The notes below the pieces were generated by a model. The model saw only the letters and a program-made list of their open reading frames with translations, searched no databases and was not told where the DNA came from. Below are positions 13,901-25,929 of a stretch of DNA of 64,000 bases, piece after piece (within the stretch, counting starts at the first letter, position 1; each line of letters begins with the position of its first letter). The DNA is from Toxoplasma gondii ME49 (lineage: Eukaryota; Apicomplexa; Conoidasida; Eucoccidiorida; Sarcocystidae): positions 3,806,458-3,870,457 of the forward strand of contig NC_031476.1 of assembly GCF_000006565.2 (NCBI RefSeq), in the 5' to 3' direction. The translations under genes and the position numbers were made by a program.

Positions 13901-14463
13901 CCCTCGTGGTGGCCGCACGACCGCTCCACACTGACGGAAAGTTCTGCGGTCGAGCATTTGTTGGCGGCGTCCCTGCCTCGGATCTGTCGAGTTTCTTCGC
14001 GGACGCTGTCCCCGGAAGAAATCCAACTCCCTGCAGAAGCGGACGAACCAGCAGAACAAAGCGGCACAGTCCGCCGCGGACCGAGACCCAGACTCTCCGT
14101 CGGGACATACGCCTGGCTGGGCCTTTCGGGCGACTCTGCCAAAGTGTCCACCTCGACGCGGGATGCGCGAGGTTTTCTCGCGCAGGAACGATGTTCCTCT
14201 TGAGCAGACTCGGCAGCGAGGATTTCCGAAGCCTCTCTGGCTTCGAGACGGTGTCCTCGTTGACAACTCTCTTTCTCGAGTTCAGAAATGCTCCGGTCGC
14301 TCGCACCGTCAGTGCGTCCTTCGCTTGCTTGGCTGCGGGCATTTCCGAGGGCGTGCGACGCGGTTTGACACAGGGGGAGAACCGGGGACGGCATCCCAGG
14401 GTCCCCAACCCCAGGGCTTCCATTTGGAAAGCCGATTCTCATCGACTTCGACGAGGCATTCAT
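8852..14463 (-). CDS. Multi-pass membrane 3',5'-cyclic nucleotide phosphodiesterase
   Basis: Exons on the minus strand: 14463-12040, 11395-11199, about 10738 to 10675, about 10381-10254, and 9790-8852; the edges of exons 3 and 4 are uncertain. The ATG at 14463 follows CAAG. The first 500 residues are Ser-rich and look disordered. About six membrane spans follow at roughly 503-523, 579-610, 611-630, 670-688, 695-722 and 724-745. A helical linker leads into a class I PDE catalytic domain. The domain shows HVGILWSLDLFKL, the metal and signature motif YHNQLHAASV, GHDAGHPG, ENYHACLTF, KVADLGH, EEFLAQGDEEL and QANFIEFLFLPL. These are the metal-binding His/Asp set and the C-terminal Gln helix. The enzyme should hydrolyse cAMP and/or cGMP at a membrane, in the style of Plasmodium PDE alpha and beta. 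Nucleotide preference cannot be read from sequence. The total is roughly 1,240 residues. Confidence 0.9.
10803..10842. repeat. (TA)n-rich tract
   Basis: An imperfect TA/TATG repeat in an intron of the phosphodiesterase gene. Confidence 0.85.
10957..10993. repeat. Compound (TA)n(GA)n microsatellite
   Basis: About 20 bp of TA runs directly into about 18 bp of GA, in an intron of the phosphodiesterase gene. A second TA-to-GA junction occurs at 19330-19386. Confidence 0.9.
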
Positions 14464-17159
14464 CTTGCAGGTCACCACTGCGGATACTTGAGTTCGAGGT
14501 TGCTTTGCCACAGCGATAGTTTGAAATCGAACAAGACGGCCAACAGAGAAGACGATCTGCGAGGGCACAGGGAAGCTGAAAGCGCGATGCAGAGGAAGCC
14601 ACACCACCACGAGGCGAATCGGAGGCGAGTTCGAATAAGGAAGATGCGAAGAGAGGAAGAAATGCACGGAACAGCGAAGGGAACGAACTGAGACACGGAT
14701 CAATTGTAGCTAACCGCGGCAACGGGGCCGAAAACGGCCACCACAGGTACGAGGCACAAGCAGCCTCCACGAGTGGTGTCTGACGAGGAGAGAGAGGTAG
14801 GTTCATCACGAACCGAACGTAAGAGCGAGCGAACGGCAGATTCGAGAGATATGCGCACCGGAAAAGCGAGAGGGGAAGACAACCGAACCAGGCTCGAGAC
14901 GCGAAGTCGAGGCAGAAAGACCTGGAGCGACGAACCAGTGGGAGGTCCTATTGCCGTTCAGAACGAAGTGACACTTTTCGAATAGGCGCTCTCGACATGA
15001 ACGAGTGCTGTCGGACCTTTTCGTCCGTGTCTTGATGACTTCTCCGGTCAAATATCGGAGAATCCTCACTCTAGGCAAAAGCGGGCTCCCCCACGACTGA
15101 CACGGAACGCGTTGTAGTGTTCTGCGTGAAGGTGGCCGCCGGGTTTGACATGGAAGGACCAGAAAGCCTGGGAAAACTCAGATCTTTTCTTCTCCAACAT
15201 GCCTGACTTTTTTTCCTTCGGCGAACTTGCCTCTGCGCTCTCGAGCTCACTCACCTGTTGCTTGCGATTGACGCACGCGCATCTCTAGATCGTAGACTGT
15301 GGAGTCGACAATTTGACGGGTTCGTGCGGTTTTTCGCGAGTGAAGCGCGCGGACCAGCACATAAAACCCAACGAATTGTGAATTGAGGGAATCTCGCCTT
15401 GAAAAACGAGTTTTCTGTGCCTCCGGATTCAGCTGCATGTGGTCCACCGGGTGGCACGAATTGGCATAGCTGCAAGACACGTGGGTTTCGACACGGCAAT
15501 TTGCGGCCGTGGCGCAGCGAGTCTTGCGATTAACATTTTCTCCGAAACAGATTCCTTAGAGGATGTCCGTTCCAGTACTGTCAGGAGAAGGCAGAAGCCG
15601 TCAAAAGAACAGCACCCGGAAAGCAGGGCCTCCGTCTTGCAGGGTACGTCACGGTCTGCGACGCTCAGCTCATCAAGAGCGAAGATCGAAGGAGTTTCGA
15701 GACAGCGCTGGGCAGCGAGAGCGGGGAAGTGACGGTGCTCGCGCGTTTGCCAGCGTTTGCGGTCGATCTTCGCAGAAAACGACAGATTCTCCAAAGAAAG
15801 CGCCCCGACCCAACAACTCACCGAATATCCAGTCTCTGCACTAAGTTTCTTCATGGTCTGCAGAGACGTCCACATCCGAGGAGGAAGTGGCTTTTCATAA
15901 AGGCCCAATCTTTGCTCCTGGGGCTTGCCTCATTTGACACGTTCGTCGTTTCCTCCCAAGTGGCGAGTCGCGGCCGAAGAAATGTCTATTTGATTGTTGC
16001 AGGCTGCCTATATGACTTTGCGTCGATTCAGTCAAAGATGCATTTGCGAGCTGCTGTGTCAGTACCCGTGAGCTTTGATGTCCAGCGTCGTGTAAAGTAT
16101 GTCTTCTGCCGGCGGCACAGCGGCGACAGCCAAGTCGAGCGATAACTTCCTGGAGGTCCATGCTCCCTTTTGCACTGAGGAGAACCACGAAAAGCGACTC
16201 GGCGAACGATTTCAACGCGACTGAGAGTTTAAAATTCAACTGGTGAAGAAGACAAATGTCAGATTTCGTGTCGCGCTTGACGCCTTCGACGCTCAGCCGT
16301 TCTGAATTTTGCATCTCAACGGAGATGTGTCTGGCCATACGTACATTTACATATTGATAGTTGCAGGTAGAAGACGCTGTAATGGCAGGCGTTCTGTCAA
16401 TCCTTGTTGATATTTAACCACAGCGTTTTCGCTCCTTCTTTTGAGCAAAGAAGTGGCTGTGATCGAACGAGAGCCCAAGCCGTCCCGCGAGCGCTAAGTC
16501 GTCGCGTGGTGGATCTGAAAGCAAAAGTTTCTGGCGAGTGCTTGGATTTTCAAAAATCACTTCAGCATATTTCTCACAAAGAAAAAGTGCAGCGTCTTTG
16601 CCTGCATGAAACGCTTGAATTCTGAGAACTCGTGCAGAAGCTAGCGAAAACCTCGTTCCCTCCGGGAAAAGGGATAGAGAGTATACTCGAGAGAAGAGCG
16701 TCGTTTTTTCAAAAGGCAGAGTTTCCTCTTTCCTTGCTCCTGCCCGGCAGAAAGAAAGGAGAGAAGCAAGGAAACACAAGATCAGCATTTTTCTGCAGTT
16801 TGCCACGCAGTTTCCCTCGGAGGCTCTCAGCGCCCCTGTCGCTGGTCGTCTGTCTGCCTCCTCCACGTGTGCTCGTCCCCCTTCCTCCCGTTTTTTGCCG
16901 TGACTGTGTTCGTTTCCGACCTGCTCTCCAGGGAACTCTTTCTTTCCACGCTTCAGTACTCTCCGTTTGTGTCCACCTTTTGCTGTCTAGACGCCGAAAA
17001 GCTGCTTGCCGTCGAAAGCGGAAGGCGACGAAAGACTCCCGAGTCACAGAACGGGCAAGCCTCCAAGAAGGTCCCCTCAAAAATCTTCTGACACTCCACA
17101 GACACGTTTCCGGATCCAAGTACCACCCGACGTTCTGAAGGTTTTCTCACCTTCTCAAG
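14464..17159. other. Divergent promoter region with unresolved minus-strand exon-like segments
   Basis: This 2.7-kb region separates the PDE start (minus) from the eIF2B epsilon start (plus). Within it, three minus-strand segments have splice-like edges. An ATG-led open stretch runs 16338 to about 16066, containing ICLLHQLNFKLSVALKSF. A 36-nt segment starts after TCTCTGCAG near 15860 (TMKKLSAETGYS) and ends at GTGAGT. A third lies at about 15479-15247 and ends at CAACAG/GTGAGT. The frames do not all join cleanly. They may be a small gene, 5' non-coding exons of the PDE, or chance. No family was recognised. Confidence 0.25.
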
Positions 17160-20100
17160 ATGGACGACAGCGCTGCGGGAGCTCCGATGCCCGGGGAAGA
17201 AGGCCTCGGCGCCCTCTCTCGCTCTTCCTTCGTTGACAGAATGAGGAGAGTCACCTCTGCTCCTGCACCCTCGCGCGCCTCGTCGTTTGTTGCGCGAGCT
17301 CTTTCCGCGTTTTCTCTTGGATCTCCTGGATCCGCGCGAAGGGAACAGAAGCAAGAAGGTGCAACAGGAAGTCCAGTCTCCTCCTCTTTTGCCTTCACAC
17401 CCGATCAGACGAAGGCTGCGAGTGTCTCCCGCAAAGCCTCAGCCTGCGTGCCGGAGAGACTCTCCACTCTCTCGTCTGCAAGCCTCAGCGTTGGTGAGCT
17501 TCCGTCGCTTCTTCGCGCGTTCTCTCTTCCAGAAGAGAGACTGAACTTCGACCCTCTCGCAGAGGACATTCCTCCCGCGCTGCTGCCTGTGTGTGGGGTG
17601 CCGCTTGTTGTCTTCGCTCTCGACTTCCTAGCCAGGAACGGTACGTTGACGCTCGGAACGCAAGGAGTAGGAAGGAGAGATGAACTGAATCATTAGGAAG
17701 GAGAGGGAGAAGAGAAGTCGTTAGGAGCAACGCCGGAGGAGTGGAGCGAAACTACACATGGAGTAGGCAGGGGAATATGAACTGCCCGTCTACGGCAGGA
17801 CAGGAACCAGCCAAGGAGAAGTGGTGAAAGAGAGAGGAGAAGGAGAACAGCGAAATGGAGGAGAGAGAAGCTCAAACAAGGGATCGCAAGAAAAACAGAG
17901 AACTCAAAAGCAAAAACAAGTTAAAGTAAAAGCAATTCGGCCACGTGTTTGAACAACGAGTTCCCGTCAGTTTCCGTTTTCTCTGTTTTTTCGGCGTGGT
18001 TTCGGGCGAGTCTCCTGCTTCGTTTCTTTGGCGTTCTCTCTCTGCCTCTTTGTATTCAACGACACAACGACATCCCCGAACTACCGTGTGTTTGAATCTG
18101 ACTCGTTGTCACTTTTTTCAGGCGCCACAGACATTTTCGTTCTGTTGAAAAACAACCGAGAAGGCCAAGAAATTCAGAAAGTGGTGCAGGAACAGCAGCC
18201 TCTCCTTCAGCGCAGATTTGCGAGTCGCTTACAGTCTCTGCAGATTCTGGCTGTTTTCGTTTCGCCGACTGTCGAGACACTCGGGGACGCGCTGAGAGAC
18301 TTTGACTCACGCGTCAATTTTTCCAAAGGTGCGCCGGAAAAAAGGGTCTGCAAAAGAGGAAGAGAGGGGGAAGAAGGACTGGTGGAGGAGAAACGAACTC
18401 TGCAGAAGAGATCGAAAGAGGAAACTGAATATATTTCGGCACACCAGATATGCCAGAGGAGCCTCCAGAAAATGAGAAAAAGGAGAGCAGAAACTGGAAA
18501 GGTGGGGTGGACCCCACCGCACTGCAGTCGAAGGTACACATGTAATAGACTTCCATATATTCCTTCAGATGAGAGAGCTAAATTTCGACTTCCCTCGCTC
18601 AACTGAATCTTCAGGGTGATTTATTTGCGCCCCTGTTTCTTGTCTTCCGAAGAAGAGTGTCTTCTCCCTTATTTCATCGATCCCGGCACTTGAGATCCTC
18701 CAGGAAGCCTGGCTGTCTCTCAGCTTTTTCTTCTTCCTCTTTCCCTTCGTCGTTTTCAGAAAAAAACAAAGCTGTGCTGTCACCACATACGAGCAACGAG
18801 GAATTCTGCGTATACAACGAATTCCGTTTAGAGCTCATCGATATATATATATATATATATGTAATATATGCTTTTATGTTGGAGGATGGCCGAGTCTTTT
18901 TGTCACTTTTCTTCAGATTTTCTGCTGTTGTCTGCGACGACATTCATCGTGGGAGACATCCACGAGGCCCTTGCGAGTCACCGTGAGCGACGATCGAGAG
19001 GAAGGCGAACATCTCTGCAGACCGGCGAACAACTTGTGACACAAATTTTGTGTTCCCTTCCTGTTGTTTCACCTCACCGACACCTCTCCGATGACCGGGC
19101 CATTGTTCTCAACGGGGAAACGAAAGAAGTCGTAAAATGTGTGTCTCTACGTTCCAGAGACTCCGCTGGTCTAGACGAAGTCTGCCTTCTTCGGGCTCCC
19201 GTACGTTTTATAAACACAAAAGCCTCGGGAGTTTCACAGATGTGGTCATATATATATATATATATATGATTACTTACCATATGCATATTACGTATCCTTT
19301 ATTTATGTACAAATACACACGTGTGCTTTATATATGTATATATATATATATATACCGTGTATATATATATAGAGAGAGAGAGAGATACCTAGATGGATAG
19401 ATAGACAGCTAGGCAGGCATTATTTATGTACATTTTTTTACATATATACACATATACATAAACCTATGCCTATACGTATTCGATGTGCGTCTCTTCTTCC
19501 ATGTCTATTTCAGTAAGTGTTTAGTGGATTCAGGGGAGGTTCCTGGCCTCTTTTGCATGTGTGGTTTCGACCGACCGCCCTTCTGCTCCACATCTGGGAC
19601 GGGTGCGCTCACGCTCGGTGGATATGATTGGTCTTTGCGTCTTGCATCCATCGGGGGCTCATGCAGAAGCGAGAAACTGGAACTCGATTAAATAATCTCG
19701 ACGAACTCACGCACACATGTCTCTCTGTATACCTGAATGTCTCTATCGCTAAATATTAATGTTGACAAAAAACTTGAATATTTCTGTCGGCGCTGTTCTG
19801 CTTCGTGCCTTGGGGAGCCCGCGTCACTGTGCGGACACCTCGTGTGTTGAGGTCTTTTGAAGAGGTTATATTTACGAGTCCGTTTACACTGTTCAGCGTC
19901 TGTCTCTGGTGGCCGTATCTGCTCGTGGAGATGAGACATGCGTCTTTCTTTTTCCTCTCTATATAGAGCGACGATAGTTCTGGACACCTGGAGGTGCACT
20001 ATGACCTAGTCGACGCAGGAGTGTACATTTGCTCGCCGAAAGTTCTGAAAATTTTCCGCTATTCCTTCGACTTCCAGTCGATGACAAAAGATTTCATTCC

Positions 20101-23100
20101 CGCCGTTGTTCACCGCGATATCAAACTCCACGCTGTCTTTGCTCACATTCTCAAAGTAAGACAAACCTTCATGAAATCGCGTATGCATGTATATATATAT
20201 ATATATATATATGTTTATATGTGTATGTATGTATGTATGCATCAAAGTCGAACCGCATATCTATACGTGCATCTAACGGCAAGTACAAATACACAGAGAT
20301 ATCTATGTATATGGATGGAAAGATGTTCGTTTATGTGCGGGTCTGTAAAATTGAGGACAACCTTATATATGTATGTATGTTTTGATGTGGATAGATACCG
20401 GAAGATACAGAGGTTGAAGGAATCCGAGGGAGGTCACTTTGTTGACTGCGACGTTCCGGTTAACTCGGTTGTTGTACGGGCCGCCTGTCTGTTTAGCACC
20501 TGTAATTCGAAAAGAAGTCTGACTCCCCATTTGTGCTCAGGAGAAAGCCTCTTGCTCCGAATACAAGCCGTTCGCCGCGCAGGTCTCCGATCCGCGGTCG
20601 TATTTCGCTGCATGCCAAAGTGTGGTTGACAGGTGGTTGTACCCCATCGTCCCTGAGGTTCTTTCAATTTTCCTCGGGCAGGCGAAGCTCAAATACAAGG
20701 GAGCAGGCACTTACCAGGTAGAGTAAAAATTGTAAATTGCAGGAAAAGCTAAAAAAGTGATGAACAGTATTTTCCTTGAGAGGCACATCCTGTCTGCCAG
20801 CAAGCTCTGCGTGGATTATGGCAGACGCTGTATAAACGTTGGAGAAAACTCGAGGTCACAAGTCAGAGAAGAAAACGAAAGGAACGGACTTCGACGAAGC
20901 CATCGACTTGAATACTCTCAAGATCTCTTCTCGTTTGTGTATGAATGTGTTGCATTTCCCCCCTATTTGTCTCCTGAGCTTCTCTCTCCTCTGCTTTGCT
21001 CTGTGTTTCATTGCGCGGCACCAGCCCCCACACACTCTTCGACGCTCCCTGTCGTCTCCCTCGTGGGCGAAGTCAGCGCCCCGCCCGTGTGTCCCGCGAA
21101 CGGTCGACGTCTTGTTTTTCGCTTGCTCCGCTTCCAATCTGCACCGTGGAACGCAGCGTCGCGTCGTGTGTCTGTTCGTAGGCCGACTCGGTGGTGGTTG
21201 GAAGTCGCAGCGAAGTCGGGGCTCTGAGCGTGGTTGAGGACTCCACAGAGATCGGAGAGGACTCTTCCGTTCGATCTTCCTTCCTGGGCTCTGGCTGTCG
21301 AATCGGCAAAGGAGTGGTTGTTGAAGGATCGATTCTGCTGGACCACGTGCATGTCGCAGATGGCGCCGTGATTCGCGACTCACTGCTCTTCCCTTTCGCT
21401 TCGGTCAAGAGAGGAGCGGAAGTCGCCCGGGGCTGTCTCCTCGGCAAACATGTGATCTTGGGAGAAGAGCGATCTCTTCCGCCCTTCACCCGCATTCACC
21501 TGCCTCTCGGCGACCACTCGGAGAAAGGATCGCAGGCGACGGCCGACGCGCCTGCGTCCAGTGTCGCCGTCGTCGGCGGAGACGGCAGAGGCGTCGTTGT
21601 TTCAAGGGAACAGAAAGACACAGGAAATCTACGGATCCTCCTCACCTCACCCGGGGCTTCTATCGCTCCAGCTGTCGATCTACCTGTACCCAAGTTCACC
21701 CGAAACCCAGGAGAGGACGAGTCTAACGCAGACCAAGTGAGCATCCCCCCCCCCTTCAGGCCTAACATCAAACTAAATCTCAACGAAAAACGCTCTACAG
21801 TGACTCATGTGGTTCGTATGGGACTATATGTATATCATTTATGTATATGAGTTCTCTCCATATATATATATATATGTATATATATGTCTACGTCTGTACA
21901 TGTATATTTGTATGTATGTCTATATGCATTTGTATAAAGATGAACATTTGATTATCTGTGTACGTCTTCGTATATGCATGAATTTCTATAGATGCTGGTA
22001 TATATGTGTACTTTTTATTTCGGTACATACGGATAGTCTGTGTCTATTAATGGTCGTTCTATGTAGTTTTTTTCGTTTTCTGATCAGCTTTTATGATGAT
22101 CCTTTTGTCAATCGTGTCTGTTTTTCTGCAGCTCCTGAGTTGTGCGACATTTCCAGTGTCGTTGAAAGGTCTTCCTGCGTTGGAGAATGTGGCAGTTTCG
22201 AGCTTCAGCGACGGTCTAGATGAAAAGCTGTTTTCTTTGTGTTTGAGCTTTTTGCGGAGTTCCTCTTTTGAGGAGCAACAGCGTTGCCGGGCCGCTGTTG
22301 AAGAGTACCTGGCTGCCCAAAACTTCTTCGCAGATAAGACGAATCTGAGCTTCCCCGCCAGGCATGCTCTGCGAGCTTTCTTGTTTCAGTTGGCCTCACT
22401 CGGGGCAACGAATCCGGAGGTGAGGACTGGGAAGAAAATCCGAATCCGCAATTCCATTGGCGATGAAGCAGAGGGGAAGGCGCTGATGGATATGTGCCAT
22501 TATCAGAGGAATGCGGTGTGCCTCCCAAAATTGCCACAGAAGCAATTTTCTTTGTGCATTCATTCTTCTCTGCAAACCTACCCTCACACAAATACACTCA
22601 TATTTGTACATACATACGCACACATATGGAGAGAATGTTTGCCTTTATATATGCAATACAGGGTTTTCTGTATTTGCATTCGTGCTACCCCGCAGAATTA
22701 CATATATATTCTTATATATATATATATATGCACAGGTGCATGTGTATGGACAGGTGGAGATTTCGTGTGTCGGTGGGAATTCTTCGAATGTGCCGACGCG
22801 TTTTGCGTATGTGTGGGGAGGTCTTTTTGCACGAGACGTTTTTGCGTCGTTTCTCTTGGGTTCTGTTTTTTTGTGCATGTTCGCGAGTCTGAGACACTCC
22901 TTATGTTTTTTGTACCATTGCAGCCCCTGTACTTCGGAATCACTGTTTGACTTTCTGGTCGTCTCTTTCTTTCGTCTGTCGTTTTCGCTTTGTAGGTTTG
23001 GAGGCGGTACGTCGCTGAGCACCGAGTCGACTCACTGTTCGCCGCGGTTTTGCCGGTGGATCACATGAGTGCGGCGGCGTTTTTTCCTCTTTGGTCAGAA

Positions 23101-23391
23101 TGCCTTATGTTCTGCCAGCAATCTGCATTTTACTTGCCTGTGCGAAGTCACGGGTCTCAGGACGCCGCAGGATCACAGCCGGGTGTGATTGTAAATCCTC
23201 TCTACGGGCCTGCAGCTTTCTGTTCTGTCGTAGAAACCATGCAGGCCTCAGATTTGCTCGAGTGCGAAATTTCGTTGCCTCTTTGGTTTGCGGCGATGAA
23301 GAGAAGGCCCCAGGGCGTAGAGGGCGCTTGTGCCGAGTACCTCAACAACCCGCGGCTGGTCGCGTTCTGCGAGTGGCTGGCCCACGAATAA
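17160..23391 (+). CDS. Translation initiation factor eIF2B, epsilon subunit
   Basis: Eight exons have fully consistent phases: 17160-17640, 18122-18328, 18917-19200, 19967-20155, 20541-20717, 21182-21736, 22132-22419 and 22996-23391. They encode 858 residues. eIF2B epsilon is the catalytic subunit of the guanine nucleotide exchange factor for eIF2. Visible parts are a nucleotidyltransferase-like domain (ALLPVCGVPLVVFALDFL near 143, TDIFVLLKN, VETLGDALRDFD, DFLLLSATTFIVGDIHEALA, YDLVDAGVYICSP and DRWLYPIVPE). A left-handed beta-helix of hexapeptide repeats follows (about 447-540: VVVGSRSEVG to GAEVARGCLLG). A C-terminal helical W2-type region spans about 632-858. An N-terminal extension of roughly 130 residues is Ser/Ala-rich. 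The usual basic residue before ALLP is replaced (IPPALLP). The protein is longer than the roughly 710-720 residues of yeast and human forms. Control by eIF2alpha phosphorylation is known for the complex; nothing here shows it directly. Confidence 0.95.
18840..18872. repeat. (TA)n microsatellite
   Basis: A TA repeat in intron 2 of the eIF2B epsilon gene. Confidence 0.9.
19247..19386. repeat. Cluster of (TA)n tracts ending in (GA)n
   Basis: TA tracts at about 19247-19267 and 19330-19372, the latter followed directly by about 14 bp of GA. They lie in the intron between exons 3 and 4 of eIF2B epsilon, with further TA/CA-rich sequence to 19480. Confidence 0.9.
20188..20240. repeat. (TA)n and TATG repeat
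   Basis: A TA tract followed by repeated TATG units, in the intron between exons 4 and 5 of eIF2B epsilon. Confidence 0.85.
21860..21893. repeat. (TA)n-rich tract
   Basis: An interrupted TA repeat in the intron between exons 6 and 7 of eIF2B epsilon. The following 120 bp are rich in TATG/TGTA. Confidence 0.85.
22703..22729. repeat. (TA)n tract
   Basis: A short TA repeat in the last intron of eIF2B epsilon. Confidence 0.85.
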
Positions 23392-25929
23392 AGAACGTCA
23401 AGTGAAGAAGCTGGTGGATATCTGCCTCTGCCGTGTGTTAGGAAAGGAACAGACATGTGCTGGCTAGCTGCACAAGGGATGCTCCTTTGGAAGTGTCCTT
23501 CCCATTTTCTTTTTTCGACTTGCGCGGTTTCTCGAGTTGTGTAGTTCTTCAGTGAAAGAACGCGTTCCGACCCGTTACCAGGGTTTCGAGAGTCTGGCAT
23601 CTTCGAGTAAATGCAACGGCAGATTGAGACTATTTGCAATCCGTGGTCTAGCTTTTTGAGCTTGGTGCTGGCGTTAAAAGGAATTCGGTCAAAACAGGGG
23701 GCCCCAGTGCCTCGGAGTTGCTGGAACCGTTCAGCAAAAGTAAAATGCTTGAGAAACGACTGCAAACAATTTGTAAAAGGCTTTCAACAACGCTGGACAG
23801 GTAGAACCCTCGAGAAGGACTGGATGGCGGGTGGCAACAGAGAAATGATGGCGGGGCTGGAAACCTGGTGGACCTAGAGGCGAGTGGTAGAACATCGTCT
23901 GAGAGAAAAGTGTCCAAGAAGGAATATAAAAGGCGCTCAAGTGTCGGGGCTTTGTGCCTTGCCGGGAGCAGCTGGTTGGAGAACGAATTTGTAGGGGAAA
24001 GCAAAAACAACTTCGCTCGGCGGGTGAAGAGAAGCACGCCAAGAGCGACGAGGAAAATGGAAAAGAAGTTGCCACAAAGGCACTGCTTCTCAATCGGCAG
24101 TGTCCGGTGAATAGAAGTGCAATCAAAATAGGTGAAAACAGTTCAGCCTGTTTCATTTCCTGTCTCTTGCGAACGCCGTTAAGATCTAGGGTTTAGTGTA
24201 TTTGGGGAGAAATCTGGTTGTCGAACTGACTCAGTTTCTTGTAAGTTTATCGATACACAATCAGTACGCAAGCTTTGCTAGTCTCCTTCATAATGTTAGG
24301 TAGCACAGAAGCCACGGACGGGTTTCTTGTTGAGCTGGCGCCTTTTCGGTACTGAATGATCTTACGAAGAGGAAACGTACGCAGGATCGTGGTGAGTGCT
24401 GGAGATACGTGTCCAGAAGTCGCTGTACTAAGACCAATAAAAGGGACGAGAAAATGCATCCCAGAGAATTGCTTTTGGTGTTCCTACTGTACAGGGATGC
24501 AAGGCAAGACGGAGTGGAATTCAAACACTAAGTTTAATACTTCCTCTGATACAAGTTGAAAAAGTCAACTGAAATAAATACAGACAACTGTTTCAGTGGT
24601 ACATGGGAAGCATACCACTCTGCTGTGCCCCAAGCGATTGATTAGGGCCTTCAAGAAGTATTTGTAGCGACTGTAACATCCTAGAAACGACTCGTCTGCT
24701 TCCCACACCACGTAGGATTGAGATCACTTCACTTTCGCGGTTCGAGAAGCCGTCGGTCGCCTGTGAAAGAACATCGTGTTGAAACACACCGTCTATTTTT
24801 AAGAGCAACTCATAAGATATTTTCTAACGGAAGTTTAATTCTTCTTTTACTGGCTGAAACAAAGACATTTCCTTGTGGCTTCTTTGTCCGCAGAGGGGAG
24901 GTGAGCGTCGTCCTGACGCCACACCGGCGACGTTGATCGCGGATGTGGAAGTTCACCACACTAGTCCAAGTGGTGCATTTCGTCATTTTACCTCCTGAAG
25001 ATCAGCTCACATCTGTTAGGTTAGGGGGGATATATGTACATTGCTGGTAGTTTTCGCGTTTTTTTGTTGGAGACAAACGCTCGAACTCAGATCGACCACG
25101 ACCACATAACTCCCAAGAAACTGAAAAAGCCCTCTCTGGTTTCAGTAGCTTCATCAGAAGAAAGAAGAGAGCGTAAATGGATCAGTGAAGACAAGATCGC
25201 TGAAGCAGTACGCGTCTGAAAGCCACCCCATTGCCCTGTGGTTCGCATGTAGTCCAGTCACGCGAAATCCTCAGAACGTACCAATCACATCTGGATATGT
25301 CTTTTCTCAAAAGGGGACTGGATTCCTTGTCACTACTAATGGAGAAAGCAACCATGCATTACGTCTGGAACAGATGCGAAGAAACTTAATGTCCCAGAAT
25401 CATAAAATGCAACACCCGTGGCGGATCACAGCTGTGTCTGCAGCTCCTGAACAGTGAACTCAGCAGTATCGTAGCTGCAGTCCCTTTTCGTATCCAAGGC
25501 GTTCTCTCGTGTGTGGAAGTCGTGTTCGAGGCTACAGATAAAACATTATTGTCCGGTATGCGGTGTAGAACTGCCTGTATTTCGCCTGTGTTTAAAAGTT
25601 CCGGGCAGAGAGTGTGCATTAACTGCGGCGAGGGAAGTTCTCAAGCTGAGGCTCTTTGATCTAACACCATTAAAGTGTTGATCTAAGAGCGGCACGCGTC
25701 AGTAAAAAGTCAATGGAACCTCGGGGTTTTCTTCCCTGTGTTCACTATCTGCTCATCCAGTTTAAAGACGTCGGTCGTCTCCCCTCTCCCTCTGAAAACA
25801 TTCCTGACAAAACTGCTCTTGTTTCGCTTCTGACGCTTTTTATCTTGAGAAGTATTTGGAAAGTGCGAGAAAAAAGAGTTGTAGTGGGTTTTACGCGAAG
25901 TCGCCGGTGGTTTCCCGGGGTCTAAGTTC
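23392..25929. other. Intergenic region between convergent genes
   Basis: This 2.5-kb gap follows the eIF2B epsilon stop and precedes the 3' end of the small minus-strand gene. No supported gene, RNA or repeat was found. TGCATGCATGCG overlaps the end of the downstream minus-strand frame at about 25934-25945. Confidence 0.6.
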